From: Bacteroidota bacterium
Lineage (GTDB): Bacteria; Bacteroidota; Bacteroidia; Chitinophagales; Chitinophagaceae
Reading direction: 5' to 3'
DNA length: 5,180 nucleotides
Assembly: GCA_023429365.1 (NCBI GenBank)
Contig: JAEYVW010000071.1
Coordinates: 1-5,180 of the forward strand
The notes under the pieces are model-generated. The model was not told the DNA's origin. It was given only the letters and a program-made list of their open reading frames with translations, and searched no databases. Each line of letters begins with the position of its first letter. Position 1 is the first letter of the stretch. Below are positions 1 through 5,180 of the stretch, piece by piece. A program made the translations under genes and the position numbers.

Positions 1-272
1 AACAAGCCATAAACGATACTCCGTTTATATCCCCATTTTCCTACCAGGTCTTTGCCACCAAATGCACCATAGGCGAATAATATAAGCGCACCAATATAGT
101 ACGCGGTATAAAAAGCAAAATCGATCAACTGGCTTTGAAACTGGTCCAGATTAAAATAGTGTTTACAAAATGGAATGAAAACACTGTTACCTGCAGCAAT
201 GAATCCCCAAAAAAAGAATACTGTCACTAATGTACCCAGTGCTCCGTAATTGGTTGGTGTTTTTGCGGTCAT
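1..272 (-). CDS. FHS-family sugar:H+ symporter (FucP/GluP type), N-terminal part, truncated by window edge
   Basis: Reading the minus strand from the ATG at 272-270 gives 90 uninterrupted codons to the window edge, beginning MTAKTPTNYGALGTLVTVFF. A first membrane helix covers about residues 10-33 and contains FFFWGFIAAGNSVFIPF. It is followed by a short loop (CKHYFNLDQFQSQLID) and a second helix around residues 52-70 (AFYTAYYIGALILFAYG), then a basic loop with GKWGYKR. This arrangement, especially a Trp-Gly helix 1 followed by 'FQSQLI..AFY.AY', is typical of the fucose/glucose/galactose:H+ symporters of the FHS branch of the major facilitator superfamily. Such proteins are inner-membrane permeases of roughly 400-500 residues, so about four fifths lies outside the window. 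The substrate cannot be fixed from this fragment; glucose, galactose, fucose or an amino sugar are all possible. It is divergent from glgA across 134 bp, which would fit supply of hexose to the glycogen pathway (inference). Confidence 0.85.
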   Translation of the reverse strand, partial: MTAKTPTNYGALGTLVTVFFFWGFIAAGNSVFIPFCKHYFNLDQFQSQLIDFAFYTAYYIGALILFAYGAFGGKDLVGKWGYKRSIVYGL

Positions 273-406
273 AGCAATTGGTTGGTTTAAAAAATTTAAA
301 GTTGAAAATAAACAGAAATCGGCTAGTGAAAAATTTTTAATTGTCACAGCGCGTAATCGGAAAAACAGCTTAATTTGAATATAATTCCTCAGTACAAACC
401 TTTTGA
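273..406. promoter_or_regulatory. Divergent promoter region between the FHS transporter and glgA
   Basis: This 134-bp AT-rich gap separates two divergently oriented genes and must carry both promoters (inference). No promoter matches the Bacteroidota consensus (TTTG at -33, TAnnTTTG at -7) perfectly. For glgA the best -7 candidate is TTAATTTG at 370-377, with one mismatch and 29 bp before the ATG; the nearest TTG upstream (341-343) is too far for a good spacing. For the transporter, reading the minus strand, TAAATTTT at 298-291 fits TAnnTTTG with one mismatch. Two TTTAAA palindromes (286-291 and 295-300) and an AAAAATTTTT palindrome (329-338) also occur; these could be operator half-sites or simply AT-rich DNA. 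No Shine-Dalgarno sequence precedes either ATG, as is usual in this phylum. Confidence 0.4.
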
Positions 407-1828
407 ATGGAAATAATTCATGTAGCAGCAGAATGTTATCCTGTAGCCAAGGCTGGTGGCCTGGGCGATGTTGTCGGCGCTCTTCCAAAATACCAGGCAG
501 AAATGGGACACGTGACCAAAGTTGTCATGCCGATGTATCGCACGAAATTTCTCTACCAGAACGAATGGGAACTGGTACATGAAGGTGGTCAGTATATCGG
601 GCCACAATGGTTTCACTACAGCATCATACGGGAAAAGACCAACAAACTGGGATTTGACCTTTACCTGGTTGACATAAACGGTTTACTCGATCGTGAAAAG
701 ATCTATGGGTATGACGACGATATCGAGCGTTTTGTTGCCTTCCAGGTGGCTGTTTGCGACTGGTTGAATCAATGGCAACATACCCCCGATATTATTCACT
801 GCCATGATCATCAATCGGGCCTGATCCCGTTTATGACAAAACACTGTTATGCCTTCAGGAATAAACTCGGACGGGTTCCCTGTATGTTTACCATACATAA
901 TGGCCAGTACCAGGGATGGATCGGTTGGGACAAATATTACCTGATACCGGCTTATGATAGCTGGCGCTGGGGGCTTTTGGAATGGGACAATTCGATAAAC
1001 TCGATGGCTGCTGGTGTGAAATGTGCAGAAAAGATAACTACCGTTAGTCCAAGCTATCTCGAAGAATTAAAACATTCGGCAAATGGACTGGAAAAATTAT
1101 TTGAATACGAAAAAGGCAAAAGTTTTGGCGTGTTGAACGGGATCGATACAGTAGTATGGAATCCGGCTACAGACAGCTATCTTCTCAAAAACTATGACGA
1201 GGAATCCGTAGACAAAGGCAAGAAAAAAAATAAAAAAGAGATCTGCGAGCAATTCGGTCTCGACCCGGAAAAGCCCCTGATCTCATTTATCGGCCGGCTG
1301 GTAGGCGAGAAGGCGGCTGACCTTCTGCCCGAAGCGATCACTCAGTCTATTTATCACCATCATGGAAAAGCAAACTTTTTATTACTCGGTTCGGGCGAGC
1401 CGAACCTGGAACAGCAGCTCGACCAGCTAAAGCACCAGTTCCATGGATATTACAATTCATATATCGGCTATAGCGAACCACTGAGTCATATGATCTACGC
1501 AGGTTCAGATTTCTTACTCATGCCTAGTCGTGTTGAACCCTGTGGCCTGAACCAGATGTACGCGCTTCGCTATGGCACTGTTCCCATTGTAAGAAGCGTG
1601 GGTGGTCTTAAGGATACAATCCGGGATTTTGGAGACTGGCAGGGATTTGGTATCCGGTTCGACCAGGCATCAGTTGGTGATATTACGTATTCTGTTGGCC
1701 GCGCTATTGACCTTTACACCAACAAAACCGACCTGTTTCACTGGATGCGTGAATATATGATGACCATCGATCATTCCTGGGATTCAGCAGCCCAGCAATA
1801 CATCGATCTTTACCGGTCAGTACAATAA
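407..1828 (+). CDS. glgA: Glycogen synthase (ADP-glucose:alpha-1,4-glucan glucosyltransferase)
   Basis: This cytosolic GT5 enzyme transfers glucose from ADP-glucose to the non-reducing end of an alpha-1,4-glucan, the elongation step of glycogen synthesis. The 473-residue product is almost the same length as E. coli GlgA (477). The N-terminal Rossmann domain starts with the ADP-glucose-binding KAGGLGD at 15-21, equivalent to the family's KTGGL. It also has HCHDHQSGL at 131-139 and TIHNGQYQG at 162-170. The second domain holds TTVSPSY (211-217), LNGID (243-247), the phosphate-binding segment GRLVGEK (296-302, with R297 and K302), the acidic catalytic-site motif SRVEPCG with E377, and SVGGL at 397-401. 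The start is well fixed: an in-frame TGA at 404-406 abuts the ATG, and the first residues (MEIIHVAAECYPVAKAGG) already belong to the conserved core. glgC follows 83 bp downstream on the same strand. A lysine-rich linker at 270-277 is encoded by an A8 tract. No key residue appears lost. Confidence 0.97.
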   Translation: MEIIHVAAECYPVAKAGGLGDVVGALPKYQAEMGHVTKVVMPMYRTKFLYQNEWELVHEGGQYIGPQWFHYSIIREKTNKLGFDLYLVDINGLLDREKIYGYDDDIERFVAFQVAVCDWLNQWQHTPDIIHCHDHQSGLIPFMTKHCYAFRNKLGRVPCMFTIHNGQYQGWIGWDKYYLIPAYDSWRWGLLEWDNSINSMAAGVKCAEKITTVSPSYLEELKHSANGLEKLFEYEKGKSFGVLNGIDTVVWNPATDSYLLKNYDEESVDKGKKKNKKEICEQFGLDPEKPLISFIGRLVGEKAADLLPEAITQSIYHHHGKANFLLLGSGEPNLEQQLDQLKHQFHGYYNSYIGYSEPLSHMIYAGSDFLLMPSRVEPCGLNQMYALRYGTVPIVRSVGGLKDTIRDFGDWQGFGIRFDQASVGDITYSVGRAIDLYTNKTDLFHWMREYMMTIDHSWDSAAQQYIDLYRSVQ

Positions 1829-1834
1829 GAGAAA

Positions 1835-1871
1835 AAATCAATTCATTTCAAATTGAGTTTTCAATTGATTT
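1835..1871. repeat. AT-rich inverted repeat between glgA and glgC
   Basis: AAATCAATT at 1835-1843 is the exact reverse complement of AATTGATTT at 1863-1871, giving a 9-bp stem with a 19-nt loop. The loop carries a related near-palindrome, TCAAATTGA (1848-1856), and the right arm lies within the palindrome TCAATTGA (1861-1868), so the TCAA(A)TT motif occurs three times in about 30 bp (1838, 1848, 1861). The element begins 7 bp after the glgA stop. With only A-T rich pairing and no clean U run it is a poor intrinsic terminator. A dimeric regulator's operator for glgC is an alternative, as is chance in AT-rich DNA. Confidence 0.5.
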
Positions 1872-1885
1872 GTTGCTTAACTTTT
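1853..1885 (+). promoter_or_regulatory. Weak candidate promoter for glgC
   Basis: TAACTTTT at 1878-1885 matches the Bacteroidota -7 element TAnnTTTG at all fixed positions except the last. A TTG at 1853-1855 lies 22 bp upstream and could serve as a partial -33 element. The box ends 26 bp before the glgC ATG, a reasonable leader length. The upstream element overlaps the inverted repeat, so a protein bound there could block transcription (inference). In AT-rich DNA such matches arise often by chance, and glgC may instead be co-transcribed with glgA. Confidence 0.2.
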
Positions 1886-1911
1886 CGATATAATTAAAAA
1901 CACGTTTGCAT

Positions 1912-3192
1912 ATGTCGATCGCAAAAGAAATTTTATCCGTGATTCTGGGTGGCGGTGCAGGCTCCCGTTTGTATCCTCTTACAGCAAGCCGTTCCAAACC
2001 CGCTGTACCGATCGCGGGAAAATACCGGTTGGTTGATATCCCGATCTCCAATTGCATGAATTCAGGTATTAACCGCATGTTTGTACTTACACAGTTTAAT
2101 TCTGCGTCCCTTAACAGGCATATCAAAAATACTTACCACTTCAGTGCGTTCAGTTCGGCCTTTGTCGACATCCTGGCGGCGGAGCAAACACCCGATAACC
2201 CAGCCTGGTACCAGGGCACGGCCGATGCCGTTCGTCAAAGTCTGAGGCATATAGCTCCTTTTGAAAGTGAATATGTCCTGATCCTGTCGGGCGACCAGCT
2301 TTACCAGATGGACTTCCAGGAAATGCTAGACAACCATAAAAAGACCGGCGCCGATATTTCTATCGCTACAATACCCGTGGGCGACCGCGAAGCACCGGAA
2401 TTTGGTATCCTGAAAAAAGATGATTCAGGTCTTATCACTTCATTTATTGAAAAGCCTGCGAGGGAAATACTTGGTGACTGGGCCAGCGATACGGGTGAGG
2501 AAATGCAAAAAGCCGGACGCAAATACCTCGCATCAATGGGTATTTATATTTTTAACAGGCAGTTGTTGTTCGACTACCTGCTCAATAATTACCTGGATGC
2601 CGCAGATTTCGGTAAAGAGATCATCCCGCAGTCCATCGACAAATGTAAGGTTGCCAGTTACCAGTATGATGGCTATTGGACGGATATCGGTAATATTTAT
2701 TCGTTCTTCGAAGCAAACCTTGGCCTGACCGCCGACCTGCCCGATTTCAATCTATTTGATAATAACCGAGCTATTTATACCCGTGCCCGTATGCTGCCCC
2801 CGGCAAAAGTAAGTGGCACGACACTGGAGAAAACAGTCATCGCCGAAGGCTCTATCATCAATGCTTCAAGAATGGATACCTGCGTAGTTGGTATTCGTTC
2901 GCGGGTGGGTCATGGATCAACCGTGAAAAATACCTATATCATGGGTAGCGATTACTATGAGACGCTGACCGATATTGAAAAAGACAAGGTGCAGGGCATC
3001 CCGCTGCTGGGTATAGGTAATCGTTGCTATATCAACAACGCCATCGTTGATAAGAACTGCCGTATCGGCGACGATGTACGCATCAATGGCGGTGCACACC
3101 TGGAAAACACAGACCAGCCACTTTATACCATTAAAGACGGAATTGTTGTGATCAAGAAAGGAGCCATTATTCCAAACGGGTTCGTGATCTAA
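1912..3192 (+). CDS. glgC: Glucose-1-phosphate adenylyltransferase (ADP-glucose pyrophosphorylase)
   Basis: This cytosolic enzyme makes ADP-glucose and pyrophosphate from ATP and glucose-1-phosphate, the committed and usually allosterically controlled step of glycogen synthesis. It supplies the substrate of the adjacent GlgA. The nucleotidyltransferase domain (about residues 8-275) has the signature LGGGAGSRLYPLT (12-24) followed by SKPAVP (28-33). It also has the ATP-contacting WYQGTADAV (99-107), the metal-site SGDQLYQMD (126-134, with D128) and the sugar-phosphate-binding FIEKP (178-182, with K181). A C-terminal left-handed beta-helix follows (about 300-426), with hexapeptide-like turns such as AEGSII and DKNCRIGDDVRI. 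Length is 426 residues, normal for the family. I chose the ATG at 1912; an in-frame TTG at 1906 would add only two residues (MH), and an in-frame TAA at 1891 excludes anything longer. The sequence resembles cyanobacterial and plant AGPases (QFNSASLNRH, IVVI near the C-terminus) more than E. coli GlgC. The quaternary structure and effector cannot be read from sequence. Confidence 0.96.
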   Translation: MSIAKEILSVILGGGAGSRLYPLTASRSKPAVPIAGKYRLVDIPISNCMNSGINRMFVLTQFNSASLNRHIKNTYHFSAFSSAFVDILAAEQTPDNPAWYQGTADAVRQSLRHIAPFESEYVLILSGDQLYQMDFQEMLDNHKKTGADISIATIPVGDREAPEFGILKKDDSGLITSFIEKPAREILGDWASDTGEEMQKAGRKYLASMGIYIFNRQLLFDYLLNNYLDAADFGKEIIPQSIDKCKVASYQYDGYWTDIGNIYSFFEANLGLTADLPDFNLFDNNRAIYTRARMLPPAKVSGTTLEKTVIAEGSIINASRMDTCVVGIRSRVGHGSTVKNTYIMGSDYYETLTDIEKDKVQGIPLLGIGNRCYINNAIVDKNCRIGDDVRINGGAHLENTDQPLYTIKDGIVVIKKGAIIPNGFVI

Positions 3193-3194
3193 CC

Positions 3195-3303
3195 GGATTG
3201 TTTGGGGAAAGGGAATTAAGGGCGGAGAGCCAATATTTTACCTGGTGTATGTGAATGATAATACACTCCACAAACTCCTAATTCCTAAATCCCCAATCCA
3301 AAA
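3195..3303. repeat. Degenerate heptad repeat in inverted arrangement downstream of glgC
   Basis: The right half (3276-3303) is four consecutive 7-bp units, each starting TCC: TCCTAAT, TCCTAAA, TCCCCAA, TCCAAAA; a further TCC lies 9 bp earlier at 3267. The left half (3195-3226) carries the complementary type, with GGA at 3195, 3206, 3212 and 3224. The halves pair: TTGGGGA (3202-3208) is the exact reverse complement of 3290-3296, and GGAATTA (3212-3218) of 3279-3285, separated by a 3/4-nt internal loop. With a one-base bulge, 3220-3221 can also pair with 3277-3278. The transcript could therefore form a long interrupted stem just after the glgC stop (3190-3192). It may act as a terminator, an mRNA stabiliser or a dispersed REP-like intergenic repeat; sequence alone does not decide. 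Confidence 0.6.
3245..3266. repeat. Small hairpin inside the large inverted repeat
   Basis: GTGTAT at 3245-3250 and ATACAC at 3261-3266 are perfect reverse complements around a 10-nt loop, and a G-U pair (3244/3267) can extend the stem. It lies inside the loop of the larger inverted repeat, so the whole element could fold as a cruciform or a multi-stem RNA. There is no T-run directly after it, so it is not a standard intrinsic terminator. Confidence 0.4.
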
Positions 3304-3365
3304 TGTGTATTTATTACATATTATAGCTAATTTCCCTCACAATTGCTTACCAATACTGACTGCTT
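3304..3365 (+). promoter_or_regulatory. Leader and probable promoter region of the transporter/GH13 operon
   Basis: Transcription of the catabolic pair probably starts in this AT-rich stretch, because the repeat element upstream separates it from glgC (inference). I see no good match to TAnnTTTG with a TTTG upstream; TAATTTCC at 3328-3335 fits only four of six fixed positions. An in-frame TGA at 3357-3359 lies 6 bp before the transporter ATG. No Shine-Dalgarno sequence is visible. Confidence 0.25.
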
Positions 3366-4880
3366 ATGCCAACTGCATTTACGGGACAAAAGCCCTCCCT
3401 TAGCCTCAGCCAGATCATCAACATGAGCGTAGGCTTCTTTGGGATCCAGTTTGCTTTTGGTTTACAAAACGCCAATGTGAGCAGGATTTTCCAAACCCTT
3501 GGCGCAAAAATTGAATCGATCCCCATACTTTGGATCGCCGCGCCTTTAACTGGCCTGCTCATCCAGCCGATCATCGGCCACTTTAGCGACAAAACCTGGT
3601 TGGGTAAACTTGGAAGGAGAAGACCTTATTTTTTACTGGGTTCCATTTTCGCCGCGATGGCCCTATTTATTTTTCCCAATGTACATGTGCTGTGGGTGGC
3701 TGCGCTGATGCTTTGGGTTCTTGACGCGTCGATCAATGTGGCCATGGAACCCTTCCGTGCGTTTGTGGGCGATATGTTGCCTGATGAACAACGCACAGCC
3801 GGGTTTGCCATGCAAAGTTTTTTCATTGGTACCGGCGCTGTGATCTCATCACTGTTGCCGTACATACTCACCCGTTTTGGTGTGTCAAATGAAGCGGCGC
3901 CAGGTGTAATTCCGGATTCAGTTAAAATATCATTCTATACTGGTGCTATCGTTTTTATTGTTGCCATTGGCTATACCGTCCTCAGTACGCGAGAGTATTC
4001 CCCGGCACAACTTCGATCCTTTGGCGCTTTGGAAGAACATGATGACGAAGTGACCATTCAAACACCGTTTTCAAAGTTTAGGAAAATGGGACTGCGGTGG
4101 CTATTGATTGGTTTGGCGCTTTCACTGGCCTTGTATTTCAATAATGAATATTCAGACAGGAAACTTGAGAATGAACTGTATGTACTGACGCTTGGACTGG
4201 CGGCATTTGGCATTTTTCAATTAGTGGCTGCATTTTTTCTTCGCTATGGAAAAAAGAATGCATTGGTTGAAATAATGGATGACCTCAACCACCTGCCCGT
4301 GACGATGAAAAAACTGGCGGTGATACAATTCTTCAGCTGGTTCGCACTTTTCTCTATGTGGATCTATACCACGCCTGCGCTGGCCCAGCATCTTTATAAT
4401 ACCGAAGACGCCAGTTCTGATGCATATAACAAAATGGGGAACTGGGTGGGGGTTTTGTTTGCGTGGTACAACGGATTTGCCGCTTTCTTTGCATTCCTGT
4501 TACCTATACTGGCAAAAAAATATTCGAGGCCCATCACACATATGATCGCTTTGATTGCAGGTGGCTTTGGGTTAATATCATTTTATTTTTTCAAGAATGA
4601 AAACTTCCTCGTCATCAGCATGGCAGGTATCGGCTTTGCATGGGCGAGTATCCTGGCAATGCCTTATGCGATCCTGACACGTTCCTTAAAGCAGAAAAAG
4701 ATGGGCGTGTACATGGGCATATTCAACTTCTTTATTGTTTTGCCCCAGATCCTGGCAGCTACACTGCTTGGGATCTTTACAAAAAGCCTGTTTTCAGGTA
4801 ATGCCATTTTCACCATCGTGATAGGCGGTTGCTCTATGCTGGTAGCCGCATTTTTATCTATGCGTTTAAAAGAAAAATAA
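3366..4880 (+). CDS. MFS transporter, GPH/SLC45-like, probable maltose/maltodextrin:cation symporter
   Basis: This 504-residue inner-membrane protein belongs to the major facilitator superfamily, in the branch of SLC45/plant sucrose transporters and bacterial maltose permeases. The N-terminus has the family-typical MSVGFFGIQFAFGLQNANVS (20-39) in helix 1. Helix 2 (about 52-70) follows, then the cytoplasmic loop GHFSDKTWLGKLGRRRP (71-87), the version of MFS motif A found in this group. Further helices lie near 88-104, 107-125, 146-168, 190-207, 317-340, 357-383, 390-408, 412-436, 445-470 and 478-499. Two additional hydrophobic segments (about 242-258 and 271-293) lie between the sixth and seventh canonical helices, so 14 membrane segments are possible instead of 12. 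The start is supported by an in-frame TGA two codons upstream and by the position of helix 1. A secreted GH13 gene begins 3 bp after the stop, indicating an operon and pointing to maltose or maltodextrin as substrate (inference); sucrose or another disaccharide remains possible. Confidence 0.88.
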   Translation: MPTAFTGQKPSLSLSQIINMSVGFFGIQFAFGLQNANVSRIFQTLGAKIESIPILWIAAPLTGLLIQPIIGHFSDKTWLGKLGRRRPYFLLGSIFAAMALFIFPNVHVLWVAALMLWVLDASINVAMEPFRAFVGDMLPDEQRTAGFAMQSFFIGTGAVISSLLPYILTRFGVSNEAAPGVIPDSVKISFYTGAIVFIVAIGYTVLSTREYSPAQLRSFGALEEHDDEVTIQTPFSKFRKMGLRWLLIGLALSLALYFNNEYSDRKLENELYVLTLGLAAFGIFQLVAAFFLRYGKKNALVEIMDDLNHLPVTMKKLAVIQFFSWFALFSMWIYTTPALAQHLYNTEDASSDAYNKMGNWVGVLFAWYNGFAAFFAFLLPILAKKYSRPITHMIALIAGGFGLISFYFFKNENFLVISMAGIGFAWASILAMPYAILTRSLKQKKMGVYMGIFNFFIVLPQILAATLLGIFTKSLFSGNAIFTIVIGGCSMLVAAFLSMRLKEK

Positions 4881-4883
4881 CTC

Positions 4884-5180
4884 ATGAAACTCATATCCCG
4901 ACTTCTGCAGGTTATAATTGCTGTATTATTTTCTTCCGCTATTTCAGCACAAACAACGGTTTATCCCACACACTGGTGGACAGGTATGAAGGAGTCTAAA
5001 CTTCAGTTGATGGTGCGGGGTGAAAATATAGCCGGTAAGATACCGATGTATAAACTATCTGCCGCAGGAATGAAACTGGCCGAAGGTGTTACACTTAAAT
5101 CGATCGACCGGGTTGAAAATCCCAACTATGTCTTCTTGAACCTGGTGATCGACAAAAATGCAAAGCCGGGTAAAAGAACT
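4884..5180 (+). CDS. Exported GH13 cyclomaltodextrinase/neopullulanase (SusA-like), N-terminal part, truncated by window edge
   Basis: Ninety-nine codons run open from the ATG at 4884 to the window end. Residues 1-22 form a clear Sec signal peptide: a basic start (MKLISR), a hydrophobic core (LLQVIIAVLFSSA) and a likely signal-peptidase I site after ISA, before QTT. There is no lipobox cysteine, so a soluble periplasmic enzyme is expected. The mature N-terminus, VYPTHWWTGMKESKLQLMV (about 25-43), is characteristic of the beta-sandwich N-domain of Bacteroidota cyclomaltodextrinases and neopullulanases, which precedes the GH13 alpha-amylase barrel. These enzymes hydrolyse alpha-1,4 links in maltodextrins, cyclodextrins or pullulan. 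The catalytic barrel (normally giving a protein of about 600 residues) is outside the window, so activity is inferred. The 3-bp gap to the transporter implies co-transcription and probably translational coupling; the products would be imported by that transporter. Confidence 0.85.
   Translation, partial: MKLISRLLQVIIAVLFSSAISAQTTVYPTHWWTGMKESKLQLMVRGENIAGKIPMYKLSAAGMKLAEGVTLKSIDRVENPNYVFLNLVIDKNAKPGKRT

Noticed and set aside
389..616. A 75-codon minus-strand open frame antisense to the start of glgA.
   Set aside because: It is a shadow of the strongly conserved glgA 5' end; no domain or translation signal supports it.
1906..1911. TTG at 1906 as the start of glgC, two codons before the ATG.
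   Set aside because: It adds only Met-His, and the ATG at 1912 gives the expected short N-terminus before the nucleotide-binding motif; ATG is far more common as a start.
1848..2126. A 92-codon minus-strand open frame across the glgA-glgC gap and the glgC start.
   Set aside because: It is mostly antisense to the conserved GlgC N-terminus, has no family resemblance, and would cover the inverted repeat region.
2420..2728. A 102-codon open frame on the plus strand inside glgC.
   Set aside because: It lies wholly within the conserved glgC coding sequence in another frame, and its translation has no recognisable domain.
3245..3267. The GTGTAT/ATACAC hairpin as a rho-independent terminator for glgC.
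   Set aside because: The stem is short and AT-rich, and no run of T follows it.
3195..3303. The TCC-phased repeats as a CRISPR array.
   Set aside because: The units are 7 bp with no spacers between them, far too short for CRISPR repeats, and no cas gene is present.
3347..3871. Two minus-strand open frames of 81 codons each antisense to the MFS transporter.
   Set aside because: They mirror the well-supported membrane protein and show no protein family features.

Overview
The window looks like chromosomal DNA of a Bacteroidota bacterium, most likely of the Chitinophagaceae or a close relative. This rests on recognised protein family variants (an FHS hexose transporter, an SLC45-like transporter and a SusA-like GH13 enzyme), AT-rich intergenic DNA, and the lack of Shine-Dalgarno sequences before the genes. 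The lineage is inferred from memory of protein similarity, not from a search.

Layout: (i) 1-272, minus strand, the N-terminal end of a sugar:H+ symporter of the FucP/GluP (FHS) type that runs off the left edge. (ii) 273-406, an AT-rich divergent promoter region. (iii) 407-1828, glgA, glycogen synthase. (iv) a 77-83 bp AT-rich gap with a 9-bp inverted repeat. (v) 1912-3192, glgC, ADP-glucose pyrophosphorylase; an ATG at 1912 is preferred over an in-frame TTG at 1906. (vi) 3193-3365, an intergenic region with a degenerate 7-bp repeat array arranged as a large inverted repeat, with a small hairpin inside. (vii) 3366-4880, a GPH/SLC45-like MFS transporter probably specific for maltose or maltodextrin. 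(viii) 4884-5180, the start of an exported GH13 cyclomaltodextrinase/neopullulanase, cut by the right edge and only 3 bp behind the transporter.

Together this is an alpha-glucan locus. GlgC makes ADP-glucose and GlgA polymerises it into glycogen. The last two genes form an apparent operon in which the exported GH13 enzyme shortens alpha-glucans and the MFS protein imports the short products. The divergent FHS symporter could supply free hexose. Thus the storage and the uptake/degradation arms of glucose-polymer metabolism sit side by side.

The genes are ordinary members of known families and all complete ones look intact. I did not find a convincing undescribed system. The most interesting non-coding element is the inverted heptad repeat between glgC and the transporter. 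The most interesting protein feature is a pair of extra hydrophobic segments in the middle of the MFS transporter.
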